NCBI GenBank assembly: GCA_003725745.1
Contig: RHDP01000001.1
Coordinates: forward strand, 2,757,501 to 2,821,500
DNA from: Streptomyces sp. I6
Lineage (GTDB): Bacteria; Actinomycetota; Actinomycetes; Streptomycetales; Streptomycetaceae
Length of the DNA: 64,000 bases
Reading direction: 5' to 3'
A program made the translations under genes and the position numbers. Below, piece after piece: positions 17,182 through 25,797 of this stretch; position 1 is the first letter of the stretch; each line of letters opens with the position of its first letter. Below the pieces are notes generated by a model. The model searched no databases. It saw only the letters and a list, made by a program, of their open reading frames with translations, and was not told where the DNA came from.

Positions 17182-18074
17182 GAGCGCCTCTCCGATTCCG
17201 GGACCATGCGGCTCACGCCCTCGCTGACGAGGACGAAGGACAGCACCAGGGCCACGACCAGGGTGAGCGGGACGAGAAGGAGGCGCGGGGCGAACTCCAG
17301 TGCCTGGGCGCCTTCGTTGAGCAGGCTTCCGAGCTCGGGGTGGGGTGGTACGACACCCGCCCCCAGGTAGGAGAGGCCGGAGCCGATGACCACGACGGCC
17401 GCGCCGTTCAGTGCGGCGATGTTGAGCAGCAGGGTGCGGATGTTGGGCAGGATGTGGCGGACCATGACCGTGCGCGGCCGTACGCCGTGCACGAGCGCCG
17501 CCTCGACGAACGGCCGTCCGCGCAGCCGCAGGGTCTCGCCGTGCACGAGGCGGGCCGTCCAGGCCCAGTAGAGGGCGGCGACCACGACGACGATGCCGCC
17601 GACGCTGCGGCCGACCACGCTGGCCAGGGCGAGCCCGGAGATGACGGTGGGAACGGACAGGAAGACGTCGACGGTCCGCATCAGGACCTGCTCGGTCACC
17701 CCGCGGTAGAAGCCCGCCGTCAGGCCGACGAGGGTGCCGAGCCCGACGGAGAAGATGTTGGCCAGTACGGTGAACTCGAGGGTGGTGCGCAGCCCGTAGG
17801 CCGTCCGGGCCAGCAGGTCCCGTCCCAGGACATCGGTCCCGAGGAGGTAGCCGTGCTCGCCGGCGCCGCGCGGCAGGCCGAGTTCGCTGATGCCGTCCCG
17901 GTCGATGTGCAGCGGATCGCCGAACAGCGGCGCCGCCAGGGCGAGGACCACGAGGGCCGCGAGGACTGCCAGGCCCGCGACGACGACCGCGCGGGCGCGC
18001 CTCAGTCGCCGGGCGGAGGGGCTCTGCGCGGCGGCAGCGGACGCGGGCCGCTGCGGCAGGAGGGAAACGGTCAT
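17166..18074 (-). CDS. ABC transporter permease, OppC/DppC-like
   Basis: Permease of 302 residues. The ATG at 18074 overlaps the binding-protein stop (ATGA). The DppC hallmarks are the N-terminal helix followed by GYLLGTDVLGRDLLARTAYG, and the EAA coupling loop EAALVHGVRPRTVMVRHILPN split by VR. GSGLSYLGAGVVPPHPELG near the C-terminus is also typical. It should form the heterodimeric channel with the gene that follows. Confidence 0.9.
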   Translation of the reverse strand: MTVSLLPQRPASAAAAQSPSARRLRRARAVVVAGLAVLAALVVLALAAPLFGDPLHIDRDGISELGLPRGAGEHGYLLGTDVLGRDLLARTAYGLRTTLEFTVLANIFSVGLGTLVGLTAGFYRGVTEQVLMRTVDVFLSVPTVISGLALASVVGRSVGGIVVVVAALYWAWTARLVHGETLRLRGRPFVEAALVHGVRPRTVMVRHILPNIRTLLLNIAALNGAAVVVIGSGLSYLGAGVVPPHPELGSLLNEGAQALEFAPRLLLVPLTLVVALVLSFVLVSEGVSRMVPESERRSWLNI

Positions 18075-19743
18075 GGGCTCACCCACAGGCGGTCGTAGTA
18101 GGACCCCGTCTCGCCCCGCATGTGGTAGTTGCGGACGCGCGGATTGCGGGCGGCGAGGAAGTTGAGGGAGGAGAAGAAGACTCCCGGGGGTCTTCGGAGA
18201 GCAGCTGCTCCGCCCTGGCCAGGAGCCTGTTGCAGTCGGCCATGTTCTGGCTGCGGCGCGCCTCGGCGAGCAGGGCGTCCACGGCCTCGTTGGCGTAGCC
18301 GCCGTAGTTGCTCGACCCGTCCGAGGCGAAGCAGTTGCCGGCGAGGTCGAGGGCATTGGGGTTGATCATGTACCAGTGCCGGGGGAAGACGTCGCACTGT
18401 CCGCTGGCCATGGCCTGGTCCAGGGCGGACTTGGACATCGGGTCGATGGTGACCTCCACCCCGGCCTCCCGCCACTGCTGCTGCACCACCTGGCTGAGCC
18501 GCTCCCAGGGGGCGGAGCCGTCGTGGGCGAACCGCAGCCGCAGGTCGGTGGCACCGGCCTCGGCGAGCAGGCTCCTGGCCCGGTCGATGTTCCTGCGGTA
18601 GGGGCGGGCGGTGCGCGGGAAGTCCGGCAGGTGCTTGGGGAAGGGCAGCGACGAGGGCTCCTGGCTGCCGTAGGTGAGCCTGCCCAGCACCTCGGTGTCG
18701 GTGGCGTGGTTCAGGGCCTGCCGTACGCGCCGGTCGCGCAGGTGCCGGTGCCCGGTGTCGAGGCCGATCCAGGACGTGCCCTGCAGCGGGATGGGCACCA
18801 CGTACCGTTCGCGCAGCTCCGGTTGGGAGTTGATCTGCGGGCCGAGGGCCACGGGGGCGCCCTCGCCCAGGACGTCGAGCTCTCCGCTCATCAGCTGGCG
18901 CAGCTGCATCGCCTGCGCGATGCCCCACCGGTACTCCAGCCGCTCGATGAACGGCGTCCCCCGCCAGATGTAGTGGGGGTTGCGCTGGAACACCGCGCGC
19001 TGGCGCTGGCGGTCGTACGAAGTGATCATGAAGGGGCCGGTGCCGACCGGCCGGCGGCCGAAGTCCTTGCCCAGCCTGCGTATCTCCTCCATCGGCAGCG
19101 CGGCCGTGAAGGGCTGGCACAGCACACCGGCGAAGGTGATGTCCGGGGCCAGCAGCCGCACCTCCAGCGTGTGGTCGTCTATCCGCCTGAGGCCGGAAAC
19201 AGACTTGCGCTTCCCCTCGTTGACCTCTACAGCACCCTCGATGGAGAACAGGTAGCTGGCCGCCCACGAGGCCATCTCGGGGTCCAGCACCCGGGTCCAG
19301 GTGGCTATGTAGTCGTCGGCCGTCACGGCGCGGCCGTTGTGGAAACGCACACCCGGGCGGAGGCGGACCGTGTAGACGCGGCCGTCCTCGGAGACCTGCG
19401 GCAGGCGGGCCGCCGCACTGGGTGCCGGGCCTCCCGACTGGCCGTCGAACTGGAACAGCGGGGTGAACAGCACGCTGGTCGACACCTCCCACGCGTGCAG
19501 GTCGTAGCCGATGGCCGGGTCGTACGACTGGGCCTCCTCGCTCCAGCCGGTGACGACCCGTCCGCCGGTGGCGACGGGTCCCGGGGTGCGGGGTCCTGGG
19601 GCCGTACGGCCCGGGGTGGACGTCCGGGTCACGGTCGCGGCCCGCTCCGGCCGCTTCGCGTCCGTGCACGCGGCGAGCATCAGTCCCGCGGCTCCCAGCC
19701 CGAAGCCGTGGAGCAGAGTGCGGCGTCCGAGAGATTCCTTCAT
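18071..19743 (-). CDS. ABC transporter substrate-binding lipoprotein, family 5 (OppA/DppA-like; one frameshift)
   Basis: Exported lipoprotein of about 557 residues that binds the imported substrate. The ATG at 19743 follows GAGGAGGT. The signal region contains twin arginines (GRRTLLHGFGLG) and a lipobox, LMLAAC, so Tat export is possible. Family-5 motifs include VRLRPGVRFHNGRAVTADD and GTGPFMITSY. One base is missing near 18185, after LLSEDPRG; the correct ending VFFSSLNFLAARNPRVRNYH runs to 18071 and restores the ATGA overlap with the permease. These importers carry peptides but also many other small molecules, so the ligand is open. Confidence 0.9.
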
Positions 19744-19766
19744 GGCACCTCCTCGTCTCTGAGGAT

Positions 19767-19795
19767 CGAATACTTCCAACATTCGAAAGTCACAA
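19767..19795 (-). promoter_or_regulatory. Importer promoter with embedded operator
   Basis: On the minus strand TTGTGA (19795-19790) and TATTCG (19772-19767) are 17 bases apart. The spacer contains ACTTTC-N7-GGAAGT (19790-19772 on the plus strand as ACTTCC-N7-GAAAGT), an imperfect copy of the palindrome upstream of the acyl-CoA dehydrogenase with the same 7-base spacer. A protein bound here would occlude RNA polymerase, so the importer and enzymes are probably co-regulated. Confidence 0.6.
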
Positions 19796-19799
19796 TCAC

Positions 19800-20707
19800 C
19801 ATGCGGACGCACAGTAGAAGGGTGTGGGGTGGATTACAAGACATGCAGCATGTTTCCGGACGGCCGTCTTCAGCACGGTTCGGTCACGGGACGCACCCCG
19901 GCAGGCCCGCGGGTACGGCACGGCCGGCGACGGCAACGCGAGAGGCGGGCCCGGCAGCCGGCGCGCGCAACGCGCGCCCACACCGACCGGCACCGCGGGT
20001 ACGGCACGGGCCGGGTGGAGTGTGCGGGCCGTCCCGTTACGTACCGGGGATGCCCCGGGGGTACGGGCAGGGGGCATCGGCCCGCCGGTGCGGCACCCGG
20101 CCCCCGGGTTCGCCGTACGGGCGCCCCCGCACGCGGCGGGGCACCGGCCAGGAGCCGCCCTCGGCGCAGCGGGACCCGCCGGCAGCCGAAGCGCTGCACA
20201 GATGACCGCCGCGCCCGGGACACCGATGCCACGCAGGGCACCCGGCAGCGCGGTGCACACGGAAACGTGCGCAGATACGCGGGCAGCAGCCACACGGGCA
20301 GGCACGTGCGCAGGTAAGCGGGCAGGTAGGTACGCGGGTATCCGGCCGGGCGGGTGCGCGGGTATGCGGGCGGGCGGGGCGGGTGCACACGTCGTCCGGT
20401 GTGCGGCAGCCGCGCGATGGATGGCGGTGACCGCACCGAGCCGCGTCTACGGCCCCGCAGCCGCCTGGTACCGGGCGCGATGCCCGCCGCCGGTTGCGCG
20501 CGGTGCGCGGGCACGCCGACGGCCGTGCCGGCGGGAAGTCCGCCGGTCTCCGGCGGCCCGGGCCCCGCCTGCCAAGGCGCCGGGGCGGGCGGGGCGGCCG
20601 GGGCGGGCGGTGCGGGCGGTGCGGGCGGTGCCCGAGGTTACGAGGCTCGTGAAGCGGCTCACCCTCGCCGCCCCACACTGACACTCACACCGTGGGATGG
20701 ACCCGGC
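19800..20707. other. 908-base region without a convincing gene
   Basis: Open frames exist on both strands but have arginine-, proline- and alanine-heavy translations, lack recognisable domains and overlap one another. The stretch holds short imperfect repeats such as GCGGGTACGGCAC and GTGCGCGGGTA, and a run of GGGGCGG/GTGCGGGCG units near 20580-20630. It separates the importer promoter from the end of the MaoC gene. It may be a decayed gene or a long untranslated tract. Confidence 0.5.
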
Positions 20708-21172
20708 TCACGCCGCGGGATAGAAGTGGGTGAGCGACTGGGCGACACACGCCGGCTTCGCCGAGCCCTCCAGCTCGAAGGTGAAGTCCCGCGTCATGGC
20801 GATGCCGCCCCGGCTCACCTGCCGTATGCCGGAGACCTGGGCGTGCAGGCGCACCCGGCTGCCGACGGGCACCGGCGCCGGGAAGCGGACCCGGTCCGTG
20901 CCGTAGTTGAGCGCCATCCCCACCCCGGTGACCTGGAGGAGCTCGGAGAAGAGGGGGATGCCCCAGCTCAGGACCATATAGCCGTGGGCGATGGTCCGGC
21001 CGTACGGACCTCGGGCGGCCCGCTCGGTGTCCGTGTGGATCCACTGGTAGTCGCCGGAGACGTCGGCGAAGGCGTCCACCAGTTCCTGGGTGACCTCGCG
21101 CCATGAGGAGCGGCCCAGGTCGCGCCCGGCGAGCTGGGCGATCTCCGCCATTCCGTGGACGGTCAATGCCAT
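20708..21172 (-). CDS. MaoC-like (R)-specific enoyl-CoA hydratase
   Basis: Hot-dog-fold enzyme of 154 residues that adds water to an enoyl-CoA. The hydratase-2 signature is present: DAFADVSGDYQWIHTDTERA supplies the catalytic Asp and His (D..W.H.D), followed by GPYGRTIAHGYMVLSW. The ATG at 21172 is preferred because the homologous N-terminal strand starts there; the ribosome site is weak. It follows the thiolase on the same strand but is separated by 381 bases and a hairpin, so it may have its own promoter. It would hydrate the product of the acyl-CoA dehydrogenase. Confidence 0.88.
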   Translation of the reverse strand: MALTVHGMAEIAQLAGRDLGRSSWREVTQELVDAFADVSGDYQWIHTDTERAARGPYGRTIAHGYMVLSWGIPLFSELLQVTGVGMALNYGTDRVRFPAPVPVGSRVRLHAQVSGIRQVSRGGIAMTRDFTFELEGSAKPACVAQSLTHFYPAA

Positions 21173-21553
21173 ATCTCGGGACGCCTTCTCGTGTGGTGCG
21201 GACGGTGCACGGGAGTTCCTTCACTTCGTGGTGGCCGGGATGGCGGGCCCGGCGGCAGAGGCGGCGGGCCTGACGGTGGTCGTGGCGACGGGCCCGACGG
21301 GAGACGCGGCGGCCCGGCGGCGGCCGGGGGTGCTCCGGACAGGCCCGGTGGCGGGCGCGTCCGCCGTCGGATGGCGGGCGTTCCGGCCCCGCTCCCCTCG
21401 TGCGGGCCGGGCGGACGGCCGGGGAGGCACCCGGGGGAAGGCGGCCGGGGGAAGGCGGCCGGGCGGACTCGGTGAGCCCGCCCGCCCGGGTCCCGGGCCG
21501 GGTTCCGGCCCAGGACCCGGGGGCCCGGTCGCAGGGGCGTCGGCGGTCCGGCG
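21173..21553. other. 381-base intergenic tract, very GC-rich
   Basis: No gene was recognised between the thiolase stop and the MaoC start. It contains two copies of GGGGGAAGGCGGCCG near 21433-21465 and the hairpin at 21483-21519. The MaoC promoter should lie in its left part, but no clear -10/-35 pair was found. Confidence 0.5.
21483..21519 (-). terminator. Hairpin downstream of the thiolase gene
   Basis: CCCGGGTCC (21483-21491) pairs with GGACCCGGG (21511-21519), and inside them GGGCCGG (21493-21499) pairs with CCGGCCC (21503-21509), leaving a 3-base loop. The hairpin begins 35 bases after the thiolase stop on the minus strand and fits a streptomycete terminator. Confidence 0.65.
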
Positions 21554-22780
21554 TCAGGGGGCCACGCGCTCGAACACCGCGGCCAGCCCCTGACCGCCGC
21601 CGATGCACATCGCCTCCAACCCGTAGCGGGCCTGCCGCCGGTGCATCTCCCGTGCCAGATGGGCGAGGATGCGGGCACCCGTCGCGCCCAGGGGATGCCC
21701 GAGCGAGATCCCGGAGCCGTTGACGTTGATCCGCTCGTGGTCGGCTTCGCTCAGGTCGAGCGCCCGTGTGCAGGCCAGGACCTGGGCGGCGAACGCCTCG
21801 TTGAGTTCGATGAGATCCATGTCGGACAGCGCCAGGCCGGCCCGCTCGAGCGCGGTGCGGGTGGCCGGCACGGGGCCGAGGCCCATCCTCGCGGGGGCGA
21901 CGCCCGCCCGGGCGAAGGACACCAGCCGGAGTGCGGGGGTCAGCCCGAGCCGCTCGGCCGTGGCCAGGTCGGTCACCAGGCAGGCGGCGGCCCCGTCGTT
22001 CTGGCCGCTGGCGTTCCCGGCGGTGACCGTGGCCCCCGGGTCGGAGCCCAGCATGACGGGGCGCAGCGCCGCCAGTTGCTCGGCCGTGGTGCCCGGGCGC
22101 GGATGCTCGTCGGCGGCGACGACGCTCTCCCCCTTGCGGCCGGTCACGGTGACGGGAACGATCTCCTCCTCGAACAGCCCGGCCGCCGCGGCACGTGCGG
22201 CGCGCTGCTGGGACCTCAGGGCGAGGGCGTCCTGGTCCGCCCTGCTGATGGAGAACTCGCGCCGCAGGTTCTCCGCGGTCTCCACCATGCCGCCGGGCAC
22301 GGGGTGGTGGACGCCGCCCGCGGTGACCCGCCCGCGCGCCAGGGCGTCGTGCAGCATCAGTCCCGGCGAGGCGATGCCCCGGCGCCCCTCGTGGGTGTAG
22401 AACGGGGCCGCGCTCATGACCTCGACGCCCCCGGCGACGACGACCTCGCTGAAGCCGGAGCGGATCTGCATGGCCGCGTCCAGCACGGCCTGGAGTCCGG
22501 AGCCGCAGCGGCGGTCGACCTGGATGCCCGTGACGGACTCCGGCAGACCGGCGTCGAGGGCGGCGACCCGCCCGATCGCGGGCGCGTCGGAGGTCGGGTA
22601 GGCGTGGCCGAGGATCACCTCGTCGATCCGCCCGGGGTCGACTCCGCTGCGGGCCACGACCTCCGAGATCACGTGCGCGGCCAGCGCGGCGGGCCGCTGC
22701 GACGCCAGCGCCCCGCCGAACCGGCCGATCGGTGTGCGCAGGGGTTCGCAGATGACGATGGGGGCGGGATCGGCGGACAT
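21554..22780 (-). CDS. Thiolase (acetyl-CoA acyltransferase)
   Basis: Beta-ketothiolase of 408 residues that cleaves a 3-ketoacyl-CoA with CoA. The ATG at 22780 (MSADPAPIV) follows AAAGGACGAGGG and is preferred over an in-frame codon 15 bases upstream. The nucleophilic cysteine lies in QVDRRCGSGLQAV; ELNEAFAAQ, GHPLGATGARI (catalytic His) and AMCIGGGQG (second Cys) follow. It closes the beta-oxidation set with the dehydrogenase, hydratase and 3-hydroxyacyl-CoA dehydrogenase. A palindrome upstream suggests control by the LysR protein encoded next. Confidence 0.93.
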   Translation of the reverse strand: MSADPAPIVICEPLRTPIGRFGGALASQRPAALAAHVISEVVARSGVDPGRIDEVILGHAYPTSDAPAIGRVAALDAGLPESVTGIQVDRRCGSGLQAVLDAAMQIRSGFSEVVVAGGVEVMSAAPFYTHEGRRGIASPGLMLHDALARGRVTAGGVHHPVPGGMVETAENLRREFSISRADQDALALRSQQRAARAAAAGLFEEEIVPVTVTGRKGESVVAADEHPRPGTTAEQLAALRPVMLGSDPGATVTAGNASGQNDGAAACLVTDLATAERLGLTPALRLVSFARAGVAPARMGLGPVPATRTALERAGLALSDMDLIELNEAFAAQVLACTRALDLSEADHERINVNGSGISLGHPLGATGARILAHLAREMHRRQARYGLEAMCIGGGQGLAAVFERVAP

Positions 22781-22847
22781 CCCTCGTCCTTTCACCTAGG
22801 GTTGGTGTCCCGCCGACCCTCGCACCGCCCGCCGAGAAGGTCCAATA

Positions 22848-22868
22848 CTCAATTCCTACGGCATTGAG
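22848..22868. promoter_or_regulatory. Inverted repeat upstream of the thiolase gene
   Basis: CTCAAT (22848-22853), nine bases, ATTGAG (22863-22868). The dyad is of the size expected for a LysR-family recognition site and lies 68 bases upstream of the thiolase start, between it and the LysR stop. A related but imperfect AATTC..ATTG stretch occurs upstream of the LysR gene near 23880-23895. Confidence 0.45.
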
Positions 22869-22910
22869 ACCGATGGCGTCTCAGCGTCCTCGCGGGCCCG
22901 GCCGGATCCC

Positions 22911-23807
22911 TCACAGCACCGGCGTCGGCAGCGCGGCCTCGGCCACGGCCAGTACGGCGCGCAGCGCGGCGGAGGGGTTGTCCCTGCGCCAGGCGAGGGC
23001 GGCCCGGAGCCTGATCGGCTCGCCCGCCAGCGGCCGGTAGACCAGGCCCGTCTGCTGGATGTGCTGGCAGGACGTGAGCGTCAGCGTCACTCCCACCCCG
23101 GCGGCGACCAGGGCCAGGATGGTGTGCGAATCGGGCGCCTCCTGTGTCACCCGGGGGGTGAACCCGGCTCTCTCGCACGTGGCCGCCATGAGGTCGCGCA
23201 GGGAGGAACCCGCGTTGGCGGGGAACCCCACGAACGGCTCCTCGGCCAGGGCCTCCACCGGGATGCGCGTGCGCTGCGTCAGCCGGTGGTCCGACGGCAG
23301 GGCGCAGAGGAGTTCCTCTTCGTAGATCACCCTGGTCTCCAGCCCCGGGTGGGCCACCGGCAGCCGCACGAAGCCCACGTCCAGCTTCCCCTCCACCACG
23401 CGGGTCAGCGCCGCGTTGGCGTACGTCTGGCCCTCCAGGACCAGTTCGATGCCCGGGTGGGCCGCCCTGACGGCCCTGGTCAGCCGGGGCAGGGCCTCAT
23501 GGCTCGAGGCGCCGGCGAAGCCGACGGTGACCCGCCCGTACTCGCCGCGGCCGGCCGCCCTGGCCACCCGGACGGCGATGCCGACGTCCTCCAGCACCGT
23601 CCGTACCGGGCGCAGGAAGGCCTGGCCGGCACTGGTGAGCCGTACCGAGCGGGTGTTGCGCTCGAAGAGCTGGACCCCCAGCTCCTTCTCCAACTGGCGG
23701 ATCTGCTGGCTGAGCGGCGGCTGCGCCATCTGCAGCCGTCTGGCGGCGCGGCCGAAGTGCAGCTCCTCGGCGACCGCGAGGAACGCCGTCAGATGGCGCA
23801 ACTCCAT
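22911..23807 (-). CDS. LysR-family transcriptional regulator
   Basis: Regulator of 298 residues with an N-terminal HTH (MELRHLTAFLAVAEELHFG, then ARRLQMAQPPLSQQIRQLE) and a two-lobed periplasmic-binding-like effector domain (VTVGFAGASSHEALPRL; VRLPVAHPGLE). The ATG at 23807 is the usual family start; a TTG 12 bases upstream is the alternative. It is divergent from the 3-hydroxyacyl-CoA dehydrogenase/EtfBA genes and lies upstream of the thiolase gene. It is similar to BenM/CatM-like regulators that sense acids or acyl-CoA metabolites, and probably controls the beta-oxidation part of the cluster. Confidence 0.9.
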   Translation of the reverse strand: MELRHLTAFLAVAEELHFGRAARRLQMAQPPLSQQIRQLEKELGVQLFERNTRSVRLTSAGQAFLRPVRTVLEDVGIAVRVARAAGRGEYGRVTVGFAGASSHEALPRLTRAVRAAHPGIELVLEGQTYANAALTRVVEGKLDVGFVRLPVAHPGLETRVIYEEELLCALPSDHRLTQRTRIPVEALAEEPFVGFPANAGSSLRDLMAATCERAGFTPRVTQEAPDSHTILALVAAGVGVTLTLTSCQHIQQTGLVYRPLAGEPIRLRAALAWRRDNPSAALRAVLAVAEAALPTPVL

Positions 23808-24183
23808 GTCGTCACCCAACCCTGTTCCGGCAGCCCCGGGCCGGACCCGGCGACTGATCTACGTGGAGTATCAATGTGAGCCTAATTCGGTATTGGACAG
23901 TGATCAATGGCTGTTGGCACGGTGTGAGGCACCTCCTCCCCGGGCCGGGTGCCGGACCGGAGGGAGGGGCCGCACCGGTCGACACCGGGCAACTCCGCTC
24001 GTACCGGTCGGCACCGTGCGGCAGCGGTCACCACCGTCGGGGCGCCGCCCGATGGCGCCCGGCCGGCATCAGTCGGCACGGGACGGCACCGGGCGGCACC
24101 GCCGGAACGCCCGCCGACCGTGTACCGCCGCCGCGCGGGCCGCGGCCGCGGGAACGGGCAGGACGCAGAAACGAGGTCTCAAC
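23808..24183. other. Divergent promoter region between LysR and 3-hydroxyacyl-CoA dehydrogenase genes
   Basis: 376 bases without a credible gene. The left part (about 23860-23910) is relatively AT-rich (TATCAATGTGAG, TAATTCGGTATTGGAC) and is the likely LysR-binding and promoter segment. The right part is made of degenerate CACCGG/GGCACCG units of no evident function and may be the long 5' leader of the plus-strand transcript. Confidence 0.5.
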
Positions 24184-25797
24184 GTGCGTATCAGGATCGT
24201 CGGCGCCGGCGTCATGGGACGCGGGATCGCCCAGTGGGCGGCGACCGCCGGTCACACCGTGGAGCTGGGCGACGCCAGGCAGGAGGCGGTCGGCGACGCC
24301 ATCGGCTTCGTACGGCGGATGCTCGACCGGTCCGCGGCGAAGGGGCGGCTGACGCCCGAGGCCGCCCGGGCCGCCTCGGAGCGCCTGCTGCCGCTGGACG
24401 ACGCCTGCGCGCCGGGCGACGGGGTGGAACTCGCCATCGAGGCGGTACGCGAGGACCTCGCCACCAAGACGGACCTGTTCCGGCGGCTGGAGGACGTCCT
24501 GCCCGCCCGCACGATCCTCGCGACCAACACCTCGTCGCTCCCGGTGACCCGTGTCGCGGCGGGACTGGCGGACCCCTCCCGGCTGGTCGGCCTGCACTTC
24601 TTCAACCCCGTACCGCTGATGAGGATCGTCGAGGTCGTCCCCGGGGCACTGACCCGGCCGGACATCCCGCCCGCACTCGTCGAACTCGTCCAGGCCACCG
24701 GCCACTCGGCCGCTGTGGTCGCCGACACCCCCGGCTTCCTCGTGAACCACGCAGGCCGCGGACTCGTCACCGAGGCGCTCGCCCTGCTCGAGGAGTCCGT
24801 GTCCGACCCGGCCGGTATCGACCGCATCGCCCGCGACGTCCTGGGGCTGCGCATGGGCCCGTTCGAGCTGATGGACCTCACCGGACTCGACGTCACCGAC
24901 ACCGTCATCGACACCGTGTGGCGGGGCTTCAGGCACTCGGACCGGCTCCGGCCCTCCTACCTCACCCCCAACCGCGTGGCCGCGGGCCTGCACGGCCGCA
25001 AGACCGGCCGCGGTTTCTACGACCACACCGACGGCGAGCAAGCGACCCCGCCGGAGCCGCCGATCACCGGAGACCCCGGCCGCCCCGTACGGGTGGCCGG
25101 GCACGGCCCGGACGCCGACGCGCTGCGCCGCACCCTCCGCGAGGACGGGGCCACCCTGGAGGACGGCCCCGACCCCTCCGGGCGGGCCGTGGTGCTGGTG
25201 CCCACCTGGGGCACGACCGTGGCGGAGCAGATCGCGTCCTCCGGGCTGCCCGCATCCCGCACCGTCGGGGTCGACCCGCTGGCACTGCCCACCGGCCGCC
25301 GGGTGCTCGCCTTCACCCCGGCCACCGATCCGGCCGCCGTCCACGACGCGCGGGCCGTTCTCGCCCGTGCCGCCGCCCCGGCACGCCACGGCGGCGGCAC
25401 GGGCGGGCACCGCGCCGTCTCGGTCGTCCGGGACACGGCCGGCTCGGTGGCCCAGCGGCTGCTCGCGTCGATCGTCTCGGTGGCGGCCTCCATCGCCGAG
25501 CGCTCCATCGCGACCCCCGGGGCGGTCGACACGGCCGTCACCGCGGGGCTCGGGTACCCGGACGGCCCCCTGGCCTGGGGCGATCGGATCGGTGCCGCAC
25601 GGATGCTCGCCCTCCAGGTGGAGCTCCACCGCAGCACGGGCGACCCCCGCTACCGGCCCACCCGCTGGGTCACCGAGCGCGTGCACCTCGGCCTCCCGCT
25701 CACCGAGCCGGGCCCGGACCCGGTGGCGCTCGGCGCCACCTCACCACCTCCGCGAAGCGGAACCGCCGAACCCACACACGAAGGAGACGGGGCATGA
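24184..25797 (+). CDS. 3-hydroxyacyl-CoA dehydrogenase, PaaH type with two C-terminal domains
   Basis: NAD+-dependent enzyme of 537 residues oxidising a 3-hydroxyacyl-CoA. The GTG at 24184 is preferred because the Rossmann motif IVGAGVMGRGIAQWAA starts at residue ~5. NTSSLPVTRVA, then GLHFFNPVPLMRIVEVV, contains the catalytic His with the Asn in NTSS. A first 3HCDH C-terminal domain (GFLVNHAGRGLVTEAL; GPFELMDLTGLDV) is followed by a linker and a second, degenerate copy (RLLASIVSVAASIAER; GLGYPDGPLAWGD), the architecture of PaaH/PaaC-like proteins. Its stop overlaps the EtfB ATG (ATGA). Carnitine-dehydrogenase-like substrates are a less likely alternative. Confidence 0.92.
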   Translation: MRIRIVGAGVMGRGIAQWAATAGHTVELGDARQEAVGDAIGFVRRMLDRSAAKGRLTPEAARAASERLLPLDDACAPGDGVELAIEAVREDLATKTDLFRRLEDVLPARTILATNTSSLPVTRVAAGLADPSRLVGLHFFNPVPLMRIVEVVPGALTRPDIPPALVELVQATGHSAAVVADTPGFLVNHAGRGLVTEALALLEESVSDPAGIDRIARDVLGLRMGPFELMDLTGLDVTDTVIDTVWRGFRHSDRLRPSYLTPNRVAAGLHGRKTGRGFYDHTDGEQATPPEPPITGDPGRPVRVAGHGPDADALRRTLREDGATLEDGPDPSGRAVVLVPTWGTTVAEQIASSGLPASRTVGVDPLALPTGRRVLAFTPATDPAAVHDARAVLARAAAPARHGGGTGGHRAVSVVRDTAGSVAQRLLASIVSVAASIAERSIATPGAVDTAVTAGLGYPDGPLAWGDRIGAARMLALQVELHRSTGDPRYRPTRWVTERVHLGLPLTEPGPDPVALGATSPPPRSGTAEPTHEGDGA

